Assembly (NCBI GenBank): GCA_041581135.1
Contig: JBFGCM010000025.1
Location: 1-36,769, forward strand
Reading direction: 5' to 3'
DNA from: JBFGCM01 sp041581135
Lineage (GTDB): Bacteria; Actinomycetota; Acidimicrobiia; Spongiisociales; UBA5794
DNA length: 36,769 nt
The position numbers were made by a program, and so were the translations under genes. Shown one piece after another: positions 23,497 to 30,505 of this stretch. Positions within the stretch are counted from its first letter, which is position 1; every line of letters starts with the position of its first letter. The notes below the pieces were generated by a model. It made no database searches, was not told the origin of the DNA, and worked only from the letters and a program-made list of their open reading frames with translations.

Positions 23497-25274
23497 GCAG
23501 ATCGGCTCGACCTGGTTCCCTCGGCCGCTTCGGCAGGGCTGTATCGATCGGTGTAGCCGTCGTGTTGGTCGTGATCCTGGTGACATGGGGCCTTGTCGGC
23601 GCAGACCTTCTGCGCGACTCCCGAGAACACGGGCAAGAGGAGCTTCGATCGCTTGCGTCTCTGCACGTCCTCGCCCACGCGCAGACGGACTCTCGGGCGA
23701 TTCGCGCATCGAGCGCCGACCCGGAGAACCTCGTGCCCGCCCTGGACAAGCTGATCGCAGGAGTTTCTCATGCGGTCTCCGAGTCCCACGCTGAGCTGTC
23801 TGCCCCGCTCGAGACCGTGCTCGAGTCGATGGATGATCTTCTCGTCCGCCTGCGGGCCAGCCAGTCGGATGTAGAGCGGGGCCTCCTGCATGATGAACTC
23901 GATCTGCGGCTCGAGCAGCTGCTCCGTTTGCAAACGAACTTCGTGCGTGACAGTCAGGCGGTCACCGAAGCCAACCTCGAGAGCGGCGTGCGAACCGCCA
24001 GCATGATCACCGTGGCGGTCGTTCTGGGGTTCGCCCTGCTGGCCGGAATCGCCGTCGTCGGTCTGCGAAGGGCCGAGACGTCGCTGCTCGAGAGCGAGGA
24101 ACGGTGGCGCGCCACGTTCGATGCCGCGGCAACCGGTGTGTTCTTGGTCGAGGTCGACGACGGAGTCCTCGTCGACACCAATCCGGCGGCCCAGCAAATG
24201 TTGGGCTACGAGCCAAGAGAGCTGGCGACGATGCGGTTCACCGATGTCATCCACCAGGACGACGTATATCAGGTCAGGAGCGCCATGGCCGACCTGATCA
24301 GCGACTCCGCCAACTCTGTGCGAGCCCGTGCTCGCTATCAGGGCGAGGGTGGACGGTCCGGGCATGGTCTCGTGTCCGTTGCTCTGGTGAAGGACTCTCA
24401 CGGGACGGCGCGCCATGCCGTGGCTCACGTCGTCGACGTCTCCGACCAGGTGCACGCCGAGAGTCGTCTCCATGCCCTTGTCGAGAGCAAGGACGAGCTC
24501 ATCGCTTCGGTGTCCCATGAGCTGCGGACGCCGCTGACGACCGTGCTGGGGTATGCCGAGCTGCTTCGAGATGAGTTCGCGAGATTGACCGAAGGGGAGC
24601 GAACCGAGGCGATCGAGACCATCGCCAACTGGGGATCGGATCTGGCGAACATCGTCGACGACCTTCTGGTGGCCGCGCGTGCGGACACCGGTTCCTTGGT
24701 CGTCGCGGCGACACCGGTCGACCTCCGAAACGAGGCACAGCAAGTGGTTGCCGGCATACGGACCCGATCCGATGGGAGGACGGTCGAGTTCCACGGAGGG
24801 CGCCTCCACGCGGTCGGGGACCCGGCTCGGGTACGCCAGATCATTCGCAATCTGATCACCAATGCGTACCGGTATGGCGGTGACGCAATACGCGTGACGG
24901 TTGCCAGGCAGCGTGGTTCGGTGACACTCCAAGTGAGCGACGACGGGCCCGGCGTGCCTCGAGAGAGAACGGATCACATCTTCGAGCTGTACGGAAGGGC
25001 CCACATGAAGGCCGGGGTTACGGCATCGATCGGCCTCGGGCTCACCGTGTCCCGGGTCCTGGCTCGCTTGATGGGTGGCGATCTCACCTACCGACGCGAA
25101 GACGGCGACACCGTGTTCAGTCTCGAGCTCCCGGCGCTCGACGGATCGTTGTTGGAGCTGGATCCGGTTGGTGACAGCGCCAGATCCGGGCCCCACCCTG
25201 CGGAGGTCGACCGTGAACTGGGTCTCGCTCCACTGGCCGGGGACATGGTCGGCTCCGACAAAGAGGCGATGTGA
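23493..25274 (+). CDS. Membrane PAS-domain sensor histidine kinase
   Basis: From the GTG at 23493 the product is 593 residues; longer readings upstream overlap the PhnD-like gene in a shadow frame. Layout: membrane helix (about 17-38), a helical extracytoplasmic sensor of about 130 residues rich in Leu/Glu/Asp, a second membrane helix (about 170-190), a PAS domain (about 200-320), DHp helix with phosphoacceptor His342 in 'IASVSHELRTPLTTVLGY', and an ATPase domain with 'IRNLITNAYRYGG', 'VSDDGPGVP' and 'SIGLGLTVSRVLARLMGG'. No HAMP domain is obvious. It likely reads the PhnD-like lipoprotein bound to ligand. No response regulator lies within the window on either side, so the output is encoded elsewhere. 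Confidence 0.9.
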   Translation: MSRSARPGSLGRFGRAVSIGVAVVLVVILVTWGLVGADLLRDSREHGQEELRSLASLHVLAHAQTDSRAIRASSADPENLVPALDKLIAGVSHAVSESHAELSAPLETVLESMDDLLVRLRASQSDVERGLLHDELDLRLEQLLRLQTNFVRDSQAVTEANLESGVRTASMITVAVVLGFALLAGIAVVGLRRAETSLLESEERWRATFDAAATGVFLVEVDDGVLVDTNPAAQQMLGYEPRELATMRFTDVIHQDDVYQVRSAMADLISDSANSVRARARYQGEGGRSGHGLVSVALVKDSHGTARHAVAHVVDVSDQVHAESRLHALVESKDELIASVSHELRTPLTTVLGYAELLRDEFARLTEGERTEAIETIANWGSDLANIVDDLLVAARADTGSLVVAATPVDLRNEAQQVVAGIRTRSDGRTVEFHGGRLHAVGDPARVRQIIRNLITNAYRYGGDAIRVTVARQRGSVTLQVSDDGPGVPRERTDHIFELYGRAHMKAGVTASIGLGLTVSRVLARLMGGDLTYRREDGDTVFSLELPALDGSLLELDPVGDSARSGPHPAEVDRELGLAPLAGDMVGSDKEAM

Positions 25275-25336
25275 ACGCTCCGGCGCCGTTGCAGGCTGGG
25301 CCGGCGCAGGTTGGTGCGGCAGACGCTCAGGCCACC

Positions 25337-26182
25337 TCACAGATCTGACAGGTCGAACAGGCCGAGCACGTAGTGGTCGCCAGCCGACGCCGGCACCCCC
25401 GGGAACGGGAACACCGGGACGCCCGGATTGATCCCGTGGGTCGTGCCATCCAGATGGATCACCAACACGACGAAGGCGACCGGCACCGGGCTGCGCACCA
25501 GCTCGGGTGCACCGGCGGCGTCGAGCACCTGAAAGCCATCCTCGTCGAACACCCGCAGGTACGAGCTGCCCAGAGCCTGGATGGCGCTTCCGCAGCACTC
25601 CGGCTGCATTGCGGCGCTGCCCTCGGGAGCAGCGGTTTGCTCGGTGAAGACCAGGTCGTTGCGCAATGGACCCTGACCGGCCCGCAGCGGGTCGTAGTCG
25701 AGCACCAGCCATAGGAAACCCTCGCCGTTGCTCTTGACGGTCATCTGGTTGGGCTCCGGGCCCATTCCCTCGGTGAAGGCCGCGGTCGTAGGGGCCAATG
25801 GGGCCGATACTGCGGCCACTCCGGGGCCCTCGGCCGTGCCAAAGACGGGATCGGGCGGTATCACGCCCGGGCCTGGAAAATAGTACGACACCCACGCAGT
25901 GATCACCCACGCAGGGTCCAGCCCGTCGAGCGAGATCATGACGCTGGTAGCGCCGTCGGCGCGTGTCTTCAGGACCATGCGCCCTGACGTGCCGTCGAGC
26001 GTGGCCGGGTCGAGTCCCGCCGGAACGAGACAGGGAGGGGTCGCCGGCGCGTCCGGCGCCGGGAAGCAGGTCATGGGTACATCGAACCGGTGCACGGTGC
26101 CCTGGGCCGGGCCGGCGACCAGCAGCACGAGCGCACTCAGCGTGGCGGGTATGGCGAAGCGACGAACGAATGAACGATGCAT
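25337..26182 (-). CDS. Secreted hypothetical protein
   Basis: The ATG at 26182 is preceded by a strong AGAGGAGGAAG site and begins a Sec signal ('MHRSFVRRFAIPATLSALVLLVAGPAQG', cleavage near residue 28). The mature protein (281 residues in total) is Pro/Gly/Val-rich with five cysteines, including 'ECCGS', and a middle pattern 'FGTAEGPGVAAV...GFLWLVLDYDPLRAG...VVLVIHLDGTTHGINPGVPVFPFPG' suggestive of a beta-rich fold. I do not recognise the family. It converges on the histidine kinase gene with a 62-bp gap. Confidence 0.7.
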   Translation of the reverse strand: MHRSFVRRFAIPATLSALVLLVAGPAQGTVHRFDVPMTCFPAPDAPATPPCLVPAGLDPATLDGTSGRMVLKTRADGATSVMISLDGLDPAWVITAWVSYYFPGPGVIPPDPVFGTAEGPGVAAVSAPLAPTTAAFTEGMGPEPNQMTVKSNGEGFLWLVLDYDPLRAGQGPLRNDLVFTEQTAAPEGSAAMQPECCGSAIQALGSSYLRVFDEDGFQVLDAAGAPELVRSPVPVAFVVLVIHLDGTTHGINPGVPVFPFPGVPASAGDHYVLGLFDLSDL

Positions 26183-26320
26183 GGCTTCCTCCTCTGGTGC
26201 GGCCAGATTCTGGAGCCAACGTACGCTTCGCCGATTTGTGCTCGGTTTGCGGTGCACCGTGCACCCCGCCTTCGAACGTCGAATCCTCGGCGCGACCCGG
26301 GGTGTCGACTCCACACAGGC

Positions 26321-26408
26321 TGCCCCACAGCACCCGGTACCAGACCGCTTAGGGCTGCTTCCTTCCGGACCTGACCCGGTTCACGGCGGTACCGCCGCGT
26401 GGGACCCG
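26321..26408 (-). ncRNA. ffs: Bacterial SRP RNA (4.5S)
   Basis: The minus strand carries the invariant SRP domain IV sequence: GGTCAGGTCCGGAAGG followed by AAGCAGCCCTAAG, with the GGAA-type loop and asymmetric bulge that bind Ffh. Flanking sequence pairs (5' side CCCAC and CGGTACC with 3' side GGTACCGG and GTGGGG). The ends are estimated from that pairing and could be a few nt longer. It lies in the 464-bp gap between the secreted protein gene and the hemerythrin gene; apart from the SRP RNA and the promoter at 26582, I see nothing else there. Confidence 0.92.
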
Positions 26409-26581
26409 TACTTCATCATCGACTGCCCCGGCGCTAGTCCCGACAATCCGAATGCCCTCGGGCGGGGGATTCCGCCTCGCATCAAGAGGATTTCGAGTAC
26501 AGGGCACCCCTAGTGCCCCACGTAGCACGGTTGCGCAGATGGTAGCGCTGCCGGGGGCGGGCGGGATCGGCTCTGCTGCGG

Positions 26582-26606
26582 GTTTGGCCGGACCCGGGGC
26601 GGGTAC
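26582..26606 (+). promoter_or_regulatory. SigB/SigF-type promoter of the hemerythrin gene
   Basis: GTTT (26582-26585), 15 bp, then GGGTAC (26601-26606). This matches the GTTT-N14/16-GGGTA architecture recognised by general-stress sigma factors of the SigB/SigF group. It lies 40 bp before the ATG. Confidence 0.7.
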
Positions 26607-26646
26607 GTAGCACGGGTAGTGATCCGCAACCACTTGGAGGACGCAC

Positions 26647-27219
26647 ATGGACGCACTCGAGCTGCTCACATCCGATCACGACAAGGCCCGTGAGCTCTTC
26701 ATGGAGTTCCGGGCAGCCGTGAAGGACGACGACACGACCAAGATCGCCGACCTGACCGCTCGCATCTTCGAAGAGCTGGAGACGCACACCACCATCGAGG
26801 AGCGTGTGTTCTACCCGGCCGTGAAGAAGGCCGGCGCTTCGGAGTTGAAGGATCTCACCCACGAGAGCAACGAGGAGCATCACGTGGTGGACGTCCTTAT
26901 GCAGGAAGTTCGTGAGCTGGAACCCTCTAGCGACGCGTACGTCGCCAAGATGAAGGTGCTGATCGAGAACGTGGAGCACCACGCAGGCGAAGAGGAGAAG
27001 GAGATGTTCCCCCAGGTGCGCAACCTGTTCAGCCAGGATGAGCTGGACGAGCTCGGTGCCGCCCTGGAGCGTGAGAAGTACGTGGTGCAGGTTGAGAAGA
27101 TGACCCTCGAGGATCTGCAGAAGGCCGCAGCCAAACTGGAGATCGATGGGCGGTCCGACATGAACCGCAGTGAGTTGGCCTCGGCCGTTCTGGGCACGTA
27201 CACCGGCGGCTCGAACTGA
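26647..27219 (+). CDS. Hemerythrin-domain protein with Rho-N-like tail
   Basis: The product is 190 residues, with a TTGGAGGA site. A four-helix hemerythrin domain (about 1-140) has the expected iron ligands: His11, His47 with Glu51 in 'HTTIEERVFYP', His78/His79 and His111 with Glu116. The C-terminus (about 153-182, 'TLEDLQKAAAKLEIDGRSDMNRSELASAV') resembles the Rho-N/SAP-like helical module that binds nucleic acids. Hemerythrin-like proteins bind O2, NO or peroxide. The tail suggests the iron domain may be brought to DNA or RNA, which is inference. A SigB/F-type promoter lies just upstream. Confidence 0.88.
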   Translation: MDALELLTSDHDKARELFMEFRAAVKDDDTTKIADLTARIFEELETHTTIEERVFYPAVKKAGASELKDLTHESNEEHHVVDVLMQEVRELEPSSDAYVAKMKVLIENVEHHAGEEEKEMFPQVRNLFSQDELDELGAALEREKYVVQVEKMTLEDLQKAAAKLEIDGRSDMNRSELASAVLGTYTGGSN

Positions 27220-27237
27220 TACACATCTGAACCGCTT

Positions 27238-27311
27238 CTGTGGTGGGAGCGGCGGCCGAATCGGCTCACCGAGTCGAGAAGGGACTGACCGGGCCGTCGT
27301 TCCCACCACAG
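27238..27311. repeat. Long inverted repeat (20-bp arms) after the hemerythrin gene
   Basis: Arms at 27238-27257 and 27292-27311 pair along all 20 positions, two of them as G-U in the plus-strand RNA, around a 34-nt loop. It begins 18 nt after the hemerythrin stop. It could be a large terminator or processed 3'-UTR structure. It fills much of the 212-bp gap. Confidence 0.6.
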
Positions 27312-27431
27312 CCGCGTCCGCGTCGATGGGCCAGGGTGCAGTGGTTCGGGGCAGTGGTTTGGTCTCCGGCGGAAACAGGTTGCTCCGGACCAACCCCAAA
27401 CCGGAACGGAATCTCGTGAGCGCTACCACCT

Positions 27432-27698
27432 TTGCCATCGTTCGAGGTCGCTGAGACCAGCCAGCGCGAAGGCGCCTGGGTGGTACCGGTGAAGATCCGC
27501 AACGACGGAGACGTGAGCGTCGAGGCGCCCGAAGTGACGCTCGAAGTACGTGACGCGGGCGGAGAGGTGCTCGAGTCAGCACCGCTGACCGTCGGACTGC
27601 TCGGCCAGGCGGCGAGTGTCGACGCCGAGTTCTGGATCGATCACGATCCCGACGATCACGAGCTTCGATTCGATGTGACGAGCTATTCGGTGCCGTGA
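27432..27698 (+). pseudogene. Fragment of a TIGR02588-like protein
   Basis: The frame 'FEVAETSQREGAWVVPVKIRNDGDVSVEAPEVTLEVRD...' resembles the extracytoplasmic beta-sandwich of TIGR02588-type proteins, which normally begin with a membrane helix. Here a TGA at 27417 blocks the frame upstream, no membrane segment is found in any frame before it, and only a TTG (27432) is available as start with no ribosome binding site. It is most likely a 5'-truncated remnant; a short cytoplasmic protein of 88 residues is the alternative. Confidence 0.45.
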
Positions 27699-27704
27699 TT
27701 CGAT

Positions 27705-27729
27705 GTTTCAACGGCTGGATCCTGGGTAT
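27705..27729 (+). promoter_or_regulatory. SigB/SigF-type promoter of the CsbD gene
   Basis: GTTT (27705-27708), 15 bp, then GGGTAT (27724-27729), a perfect match to the general-stress consensus. It lies 45 bp before the ATG. csbD itself is a known SigB-dependent gene in Bacillus, which supports the call. Confidence 0.8.
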
Positions 27730-27774
27730 ATCGGCGTGTGTACCCGTTCAGCGAGATGAAAGGGGTGTTTTGCT

Positions 27775-28005
27775 ATGGCAACCACCGAGCGATATGACAC
27801 CGACTATGACTGGAATGACAAGCTGCAGGACGAAGGTTCTTGGAACCGCATCAAGGGCAAGATCCGCGAGGAGTGGGCGGAAGTGACCGACCAGGAGCTC
27901 GAAGAGGTTCGCGGCAACTGGGAGCAGTTCAAGGGCTACGTCCAGCAGAAGACCGGCGCCGCCGCCGACACCATCGAGCGGAAGCTCAAGGATCTGTTCA
28001 ACTAG
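27775..28005 (+). CDS. CsbD family stress protein
   Basis: The 76-residue product shows the CsbD pattern 'WNRIKGKIREEWAEVTDQELEEVRGNWEQFKGYVQQKTGAAADTIERKLKDLF', two short helical repeats. CsbD-like proteins are small, acidic, and induced by general stress; their activity is unknown. A GAAAGGGG site lies 9-16 nt before the start. The upstream promoter is a perfect SigB/SigF match, and a strong hairpin closes the gene 16 nt after the stop. Confidence 0.9.
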   Translation: MATTERYDTDYDWNDKLQDEGSWNRIKGKIREEWAEVTDQELEEVRGNWEQFKGYVQQKTGAAADTIERKLKDLFN

Positions 28006-28020
28006 ATCCCGCCATACTGA

Positions 28021-28052
28021 ACGAAGCGGCCCCCCGTGTGGGGCCGCTTCGT
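28021..28052 (+). terminator. 13-bp terminator hairpin after CsbD
   Basis: Arms ACGAAGCGGCCCC and complement (28021-28033, 28040-28052) enclose a 6-nt loop. It starts 16 nt after the CsbD stop. Confidence 0.78.
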
Positions 28053-28112
28053 CGCGATCGACTCACGGTGGCCGGTCGCGATGTTGTGCCAGAGACCAGG
28101 GGACGCGACGAA

Positions 28113-28138
28113 ACCGTTCTCGCCATGGCGAGAACGGT
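28113..28138. terminator. Palindromic hairpin between convergent genes
   Basis: A perfect 12-nt arm palindrome (ACCGTTCTCGCC and complement) with a 2-nt centre lies 30 nt beyond the stop of the minus-strand 61-residue gene. On the minus strand it is followed by TTTCG, so it probably terminates that transcript. Confidence 0.6.
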
Positions 28139-28167
28139 CGTCTCGAGTGGTGGCTGGTGGTGGTCGG

Positions 28168-28353
28168 CTACCAGGACTGTGGCGGATCGCTTGCGGGGAA
28201 GGACTCCTTGCCCCACTCGTCCACCACCGGCGTCCCCGACCTCGTGTGTTGCTCATTCCGGTCGGGACGGTCGCCGCGCCTAGCGACGGCCCACGCTGCG
28301 AATAGCGTGGCCGCGAGGGCGACCAGCGTTGCGGTGAAGATCTTCGGTGTCAT
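28168..28353 (-). CDS. Single-pass membrane protein with ESFPASDPP tail (61 aa)
   Basis: The ATG at 28353 gives 61 residues; a GTG three codons earlier is possible. An N-terminal membrane helix ('IFTATLVALAATLFAAWAVA') is followed by a charged linker and the C-terminal motif 'DEWGKESFPASDPPQSW'. That ending recurs in many short bacterial proteins of stress and membrane islands and argues for a real gene. The function is unknown. The microprotein gene 52 nt upstream is separated from it by a terminator hairpin. Confidence 0.72.
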   Translation of the reverse strand: MTPKIFTATLVALAATLFAAWAVARRGDRPDRNEQHTRSGTPVVDEWGKESFPASDPPQSW

Positions 28354-28367
28354 TTGGCACACTCGCG

Positions 28368-28398
28368 AACTCGTCCCGGGGAGTGCCCGGGACGAGTT
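28368..28398 (-). terminator. 13-bp terminator hairpin after the microprotein gene
   Basis: Arms AACTCGTCCCGGG (28368-28380) and complement (28386-28398) with a 5-nt loop begin 7 nt after the stop of the 19-residue gene on the minus strand. Confidence 0.7.
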
Positions 28399-28405
28399 GG
28401 CGCGA

Positions 28406-28465
28406 TCAGAACACCAAGATCAGGATGATCAGGATCAGCAGAAGCGTTCCAATGCCGATGTACAT
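28406..28465 (-). CDS. 19-residue hydrophobic membrane microprotein
   Basis: A minus-strand frame encodes 'MYIGIGTLLLILIILILVF' and stop. A near-perfect GAGGAGGT Shine-Dalgarno lies 8 nt before the ATG, a SigB/SigF-type promoter 36 nt before it, and a terminator follows, so it has every part of an independent gene. The peptide is one membrane helix. Very short 'MYIGxGTLLLIxLIxL' proteins occur beside CsbD and PRC-barrel genes in other bacteria as unannotated or hypothetical proteins. The function is unknown. Confidence 0.78.
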   Translation of the reverse strand: MYIGIGTLLLILIILILVF

Positions 28466-28501
28466 GTGCGTTACCTCCTCGTAACAGCCAGGGACGCTGT
28501 T

Positions 28502-28527
28502 CTACCCCGCCCCGTTGGGTTTCAAAC
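28502..28527 (-). promoter_or_regulatory. SigB/SigF-type promoter of the microprotein gene
   Basis: On the minus strand GTTT (28527-28524), 16 bp, then GGGTAG (28507-28502), 36 bp before the ATG at 28465. It diverges from the similar box at 28578-28603. Confidence 0.68.
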
Positions 28528-28577
28528 CCGGTGCTCGCCGATGTGGTCGATCACTGGCGCCGAGGTGGGATACCCAT

Positions 28578-28603
28578 GTTTGGCGATGGTGTCGGGTGGG
28601 TAG
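28578..28603 (+). promoter_or_regulatory. SigB/SigF-type promoter of the PRC-barrel operon
   Basis: GTTT (28578-28581), 16 bp, then GGGTAG (28598-28603), 71 bp before the ATG of the PRC-barrel gene. Confidence 0.6.
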
Positions 28604-28674
28604 AGATCACGTGGGTCACCAGTTCTCTGGTGGCTCCACGCATTTGTACGTCCCCACAAGTGAGGGAGGTCACT

Positions 28675-29034
28675 ATGGAACATCGCAGGATCTTGTCGTC
28701 GGGCAGTCTCACCAGTGATCCGGTGCGGAACCCGGCCGGCGAGCACATCGGCGACGTGAAGGAGCTCATGATCGACGTCGTGAGCGGCCGGGTCGCCTAC
28801 GTGGTCGTGTCGTACGGCGGCTTTCTGGGGATTGGCGACAAGCTGTTCGCCATTCCGTGGGCCGCAGTGAGAGTCGACCAGGAGAACCATGCCCTGGTGG
28901 TCGACGTCGACGAGGAGAAGCTCGCGGCGGCGCCCGGCTTCGACAAGGACAACTGGCCGGACTTCACCAGCCCGGCATGGCTGCAGGAACTCGACCGCTT
29001 CTACGCGGTCGAGTCGGATTGGCTGCTCACGTAG
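28675..29034 (+). CDS. PRC-barrel domain protein
   Basis: The 119-residue product begins at an ATG with a GAGGGAGGT site. 'LTSDPVRNPAGEHIGDVKELMIDVVSGRVAYVVVSYGGFLGIGDKLFAIPWAAVRVD' is the PRC-barrel fold, followed by 'LAAAPGFDKDNWPDFTSPAWLQEL', the tail common to stress-associated PRC-barrel proteins. These small beta-barrels mediate protein or RNA contacts. It is the first gene of a unit with two membrane proteins and has a SigB/F-type promoter. Confidence 0.88.
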   Translation: MEHRRILSSGSLTSDPVRNPAGEHIGDVKELMIDVVSGRVAYVVVSYGGFLGIGDKLFAIPWAAVRVDQENHALVVDVDEEKLAAAPGFDKDNWPDFTSPAWLQELDRFYAVESDWLLT

Positions 29035-29065
29035 CCCTACCACTCAATCTCTCGAGGAGGAGTAC

Positions 29066-29668
29066 ATGACTACCCAACCCGTACATCGTGCCGACCGGCA
29101 ACGTGTGGACATGCGATCGGTGTGGGAGCGATATGGCGGGGGAGACGTCCCCGCGACGCTCGCCGGTCTCATGGCAGCGGTGGGCACCCTGGTACTGCTC
29201 GGCGGCCTTGCCGCCGCCGGTGCCGGCACGTTCACAGTGCAGTTCGACATCATCGACGTCGAGGGCGCGCTCGCCGAGTTCTCACTGCTCGGTGCCGTTG
29301 CCGCCGTCGTGGCGCTGTTCGTGTCGTTCTTCGTCGGCGGCTGGGTGGCGGCCCGCATGGCTCGGTTCGATGGCCGCAAGAACGGCGTCATCGTCGCTCT
29401 CTGGATGATGGTGCTGGTTGTTGCCTTCGGCGCGCTCGGAGCCTGGGCCGGCGTCGAATACAACGTGTTCGCTCAGCTCGACCTGCCCGATTGGGTGAGC
29501 CAGTGGGACAATGACGAGGTAGCCCTGAGTGCGAGCATTGCCGCAGCAGTCGCTGTGCTGGCGATGTTCGCCGGTGGCTACGTCGGCGGAGCCGTGGGCG
29601 AGGCCTACAACCGCGAGGTCGATGCCGCCCTGGTCAATGCCCCGTCGACCTCACTCGTCGATCACTGA
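29066..29668 (+). CDS. Four-helix membrane protein
   Basis: This 200-residue protein has a strong GAGGAGGA site, 31 nt after the PRC-barrel stop. Hydrophobic segments near 30-52, 72-96, 106-128 and 153-178 predict four membrane helices with Gly/Ala-rich packing ('FVGGWVAARMARFDGRKNG', 'FAGGYVGGAVGEAYNRE'). Several stress-linked membrane proteins share this look, but I do not recognise a named family. It is very likely co-transcribed with the PRC-barrel gene. Confidence 0.78.
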   Translation: MTTQPVHRADRQRVDMRSVWERYGGGDVPATLAGLMAAVGTLVLLGGLAAAGAGTFTVQFDIIDVEGALAEFSLLGAVAAVVALFVSFFVGGWVAARMARFDGRKNGVIVALWMMVLVVAFGALGAWAGVEYNVFAQLDLPDWVSQWDNDEVALSASIAAAVAVLAMFAGGYVGGAVGEAYNREVDAALVNAPSTSLVDH

Positions 29669-29672
29669 ACCT

Positions 29673-30164
29673 GTGTCCATCGAGCGACTGAATCACGAAC
29701 GAGACCTGGACGACCAGTTCCGCTCCCTCATGGAGGGACTGCGGACCACCCTGCCGGGCGTCCAGGTCTTGTTCGCGTTCTTGCTCGTCCTTCCGCTGCA
29801 GAACGAGTTCGGCTCGATCAGTACGGTCGAGCGCCTGGTCTACTACCTGGCGTTCGTCAGCTCCGCAGGAGCCACCGTGCTGCTGATCGCCCCCAGCGTG
29901 CACCAACGGATCCGGGCGAGCCGCACCGGCATCAGCCGGCGGCACGAGCGGCACGTCATCGCTGCCGTCCAGCTGGCCAATGCCGGGACTGCCGTGTTCG
30001 TCGTTGCCCTGACGTCGTCGGTGTACTTGGTGTCGACCTTGGTGTACGAGAGCGCCATTGCGGGCTTCGCCGCCGCCACGCTGGCCGCCGTTGCCGGGGC
30101 TACGTGGTACTACCTGCCGCTGGTTCGATGGCGGCAGCCCGGTAGGGACGACCCGCCCCGATAG
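29673..30164 (+). CDS. DUF6328 family membrane protein
   Basis: The GTG at 29673, 4 nt after the previous stop, gives 163 residues. 'RLNHERDLDDQFRSLMEGLRTTLPGVQVLFAFLLVLPLQNEF' is the characteristic N-terminal block of DUF6328 proteins, followed by three further membrane helices and 'HQRIRASRTGISRRHERHVI' on the cytoplasmic side. The role is unknown. The close spacing places it in the PRC-barrel operon. Confidence 0.8.
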   Translation: MSIERLNHERDLDDQFRSLMEGLRTTLPGVQVLFAFLLVLPLQNEFGSISTVERLVYYLAFVSSAGATVLLIAPSVHQRIRASRTGISRRHERHVIAAVQLANAGTAVFVVALTSSVYLVSTLVYESAIAGFAAATLAAVAGATWYYLPLVRWRQPGRDDPPR

Positions 30165-30233
30165 GTCGTGGCCATCGGCTCTGGTCTGACGCGGTGACAG
30201 GCGGATGATGGAGGCAGAGCAAAAGGAGCGCCG

Positions 30234-30422
30234 ATGGCGATCCCGAACGTGGCGATCACCGAGCGCGAAGACTTGCTGCCGCTGTGCCCGTTCTGCGGCC
30301 ACGAGCTTCCCGAGATCTTCATCCGCCGCCGCGGCGCGCCGCTGTTCCAGGGCCGCACCGTCGTGTTCTTCTGTCCGAGCTGCCGCAAGGTCCTCGGAGT
30401 GGGCCAGGAACGAGCGGCATGA
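30234..30422 (+). CDS. Small zinc-ribbon protein (62 aa)
   Basis: The start ATG follows AAAAGGAGCG, a good site. The 62 residues hold two CxxC knuckles, 'LCPFCGHELPE' and 'FFCPSCRKVLGV', spaced about 28 residues, a standard zinc ribbon. Its partner is unknown; such proteins bind nucleic acid or a protein surface. It does not share sequence with the small zinc protein at 4618 beyond the cysteines. Confidence 0.7.
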   Translation: MAIPNVAITEREDLLPLCPFCGHELPEIFIRRRGAPLFQGRTVVFFCPSCRKVLGVGQERAA

Positions 30423-30493
30423 CGTTGGCCGACCGCAGCCCGGGGGGGCGCGCCCCATGCGCATGGGGTATGTCGGCGAGCGGCTTCATTGCC

Positions 30494-30499
30494 TAGCCT
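30494..30499 (+). promoter_or_regulatory. -10-like box (TAGCCT)
   Basis: TAGCCT ends 6 nt before the GTG at 30506, with no Shine-Dalgarno sequence. It fits the leaderless pattern seen elsewhere in the window. Confidence 0.42.
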
Positions 30500-30505
30500 T
30501 GCCCT

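Noticed and set aside
23448..26333. Very long minus-strand frame (about 960 codons)
   Set aside because: It is a GC-rich shadow of the histidine kinase and runs through the SRP-proximal region and the secreted protein in the wrong frame, with no domain pattern.
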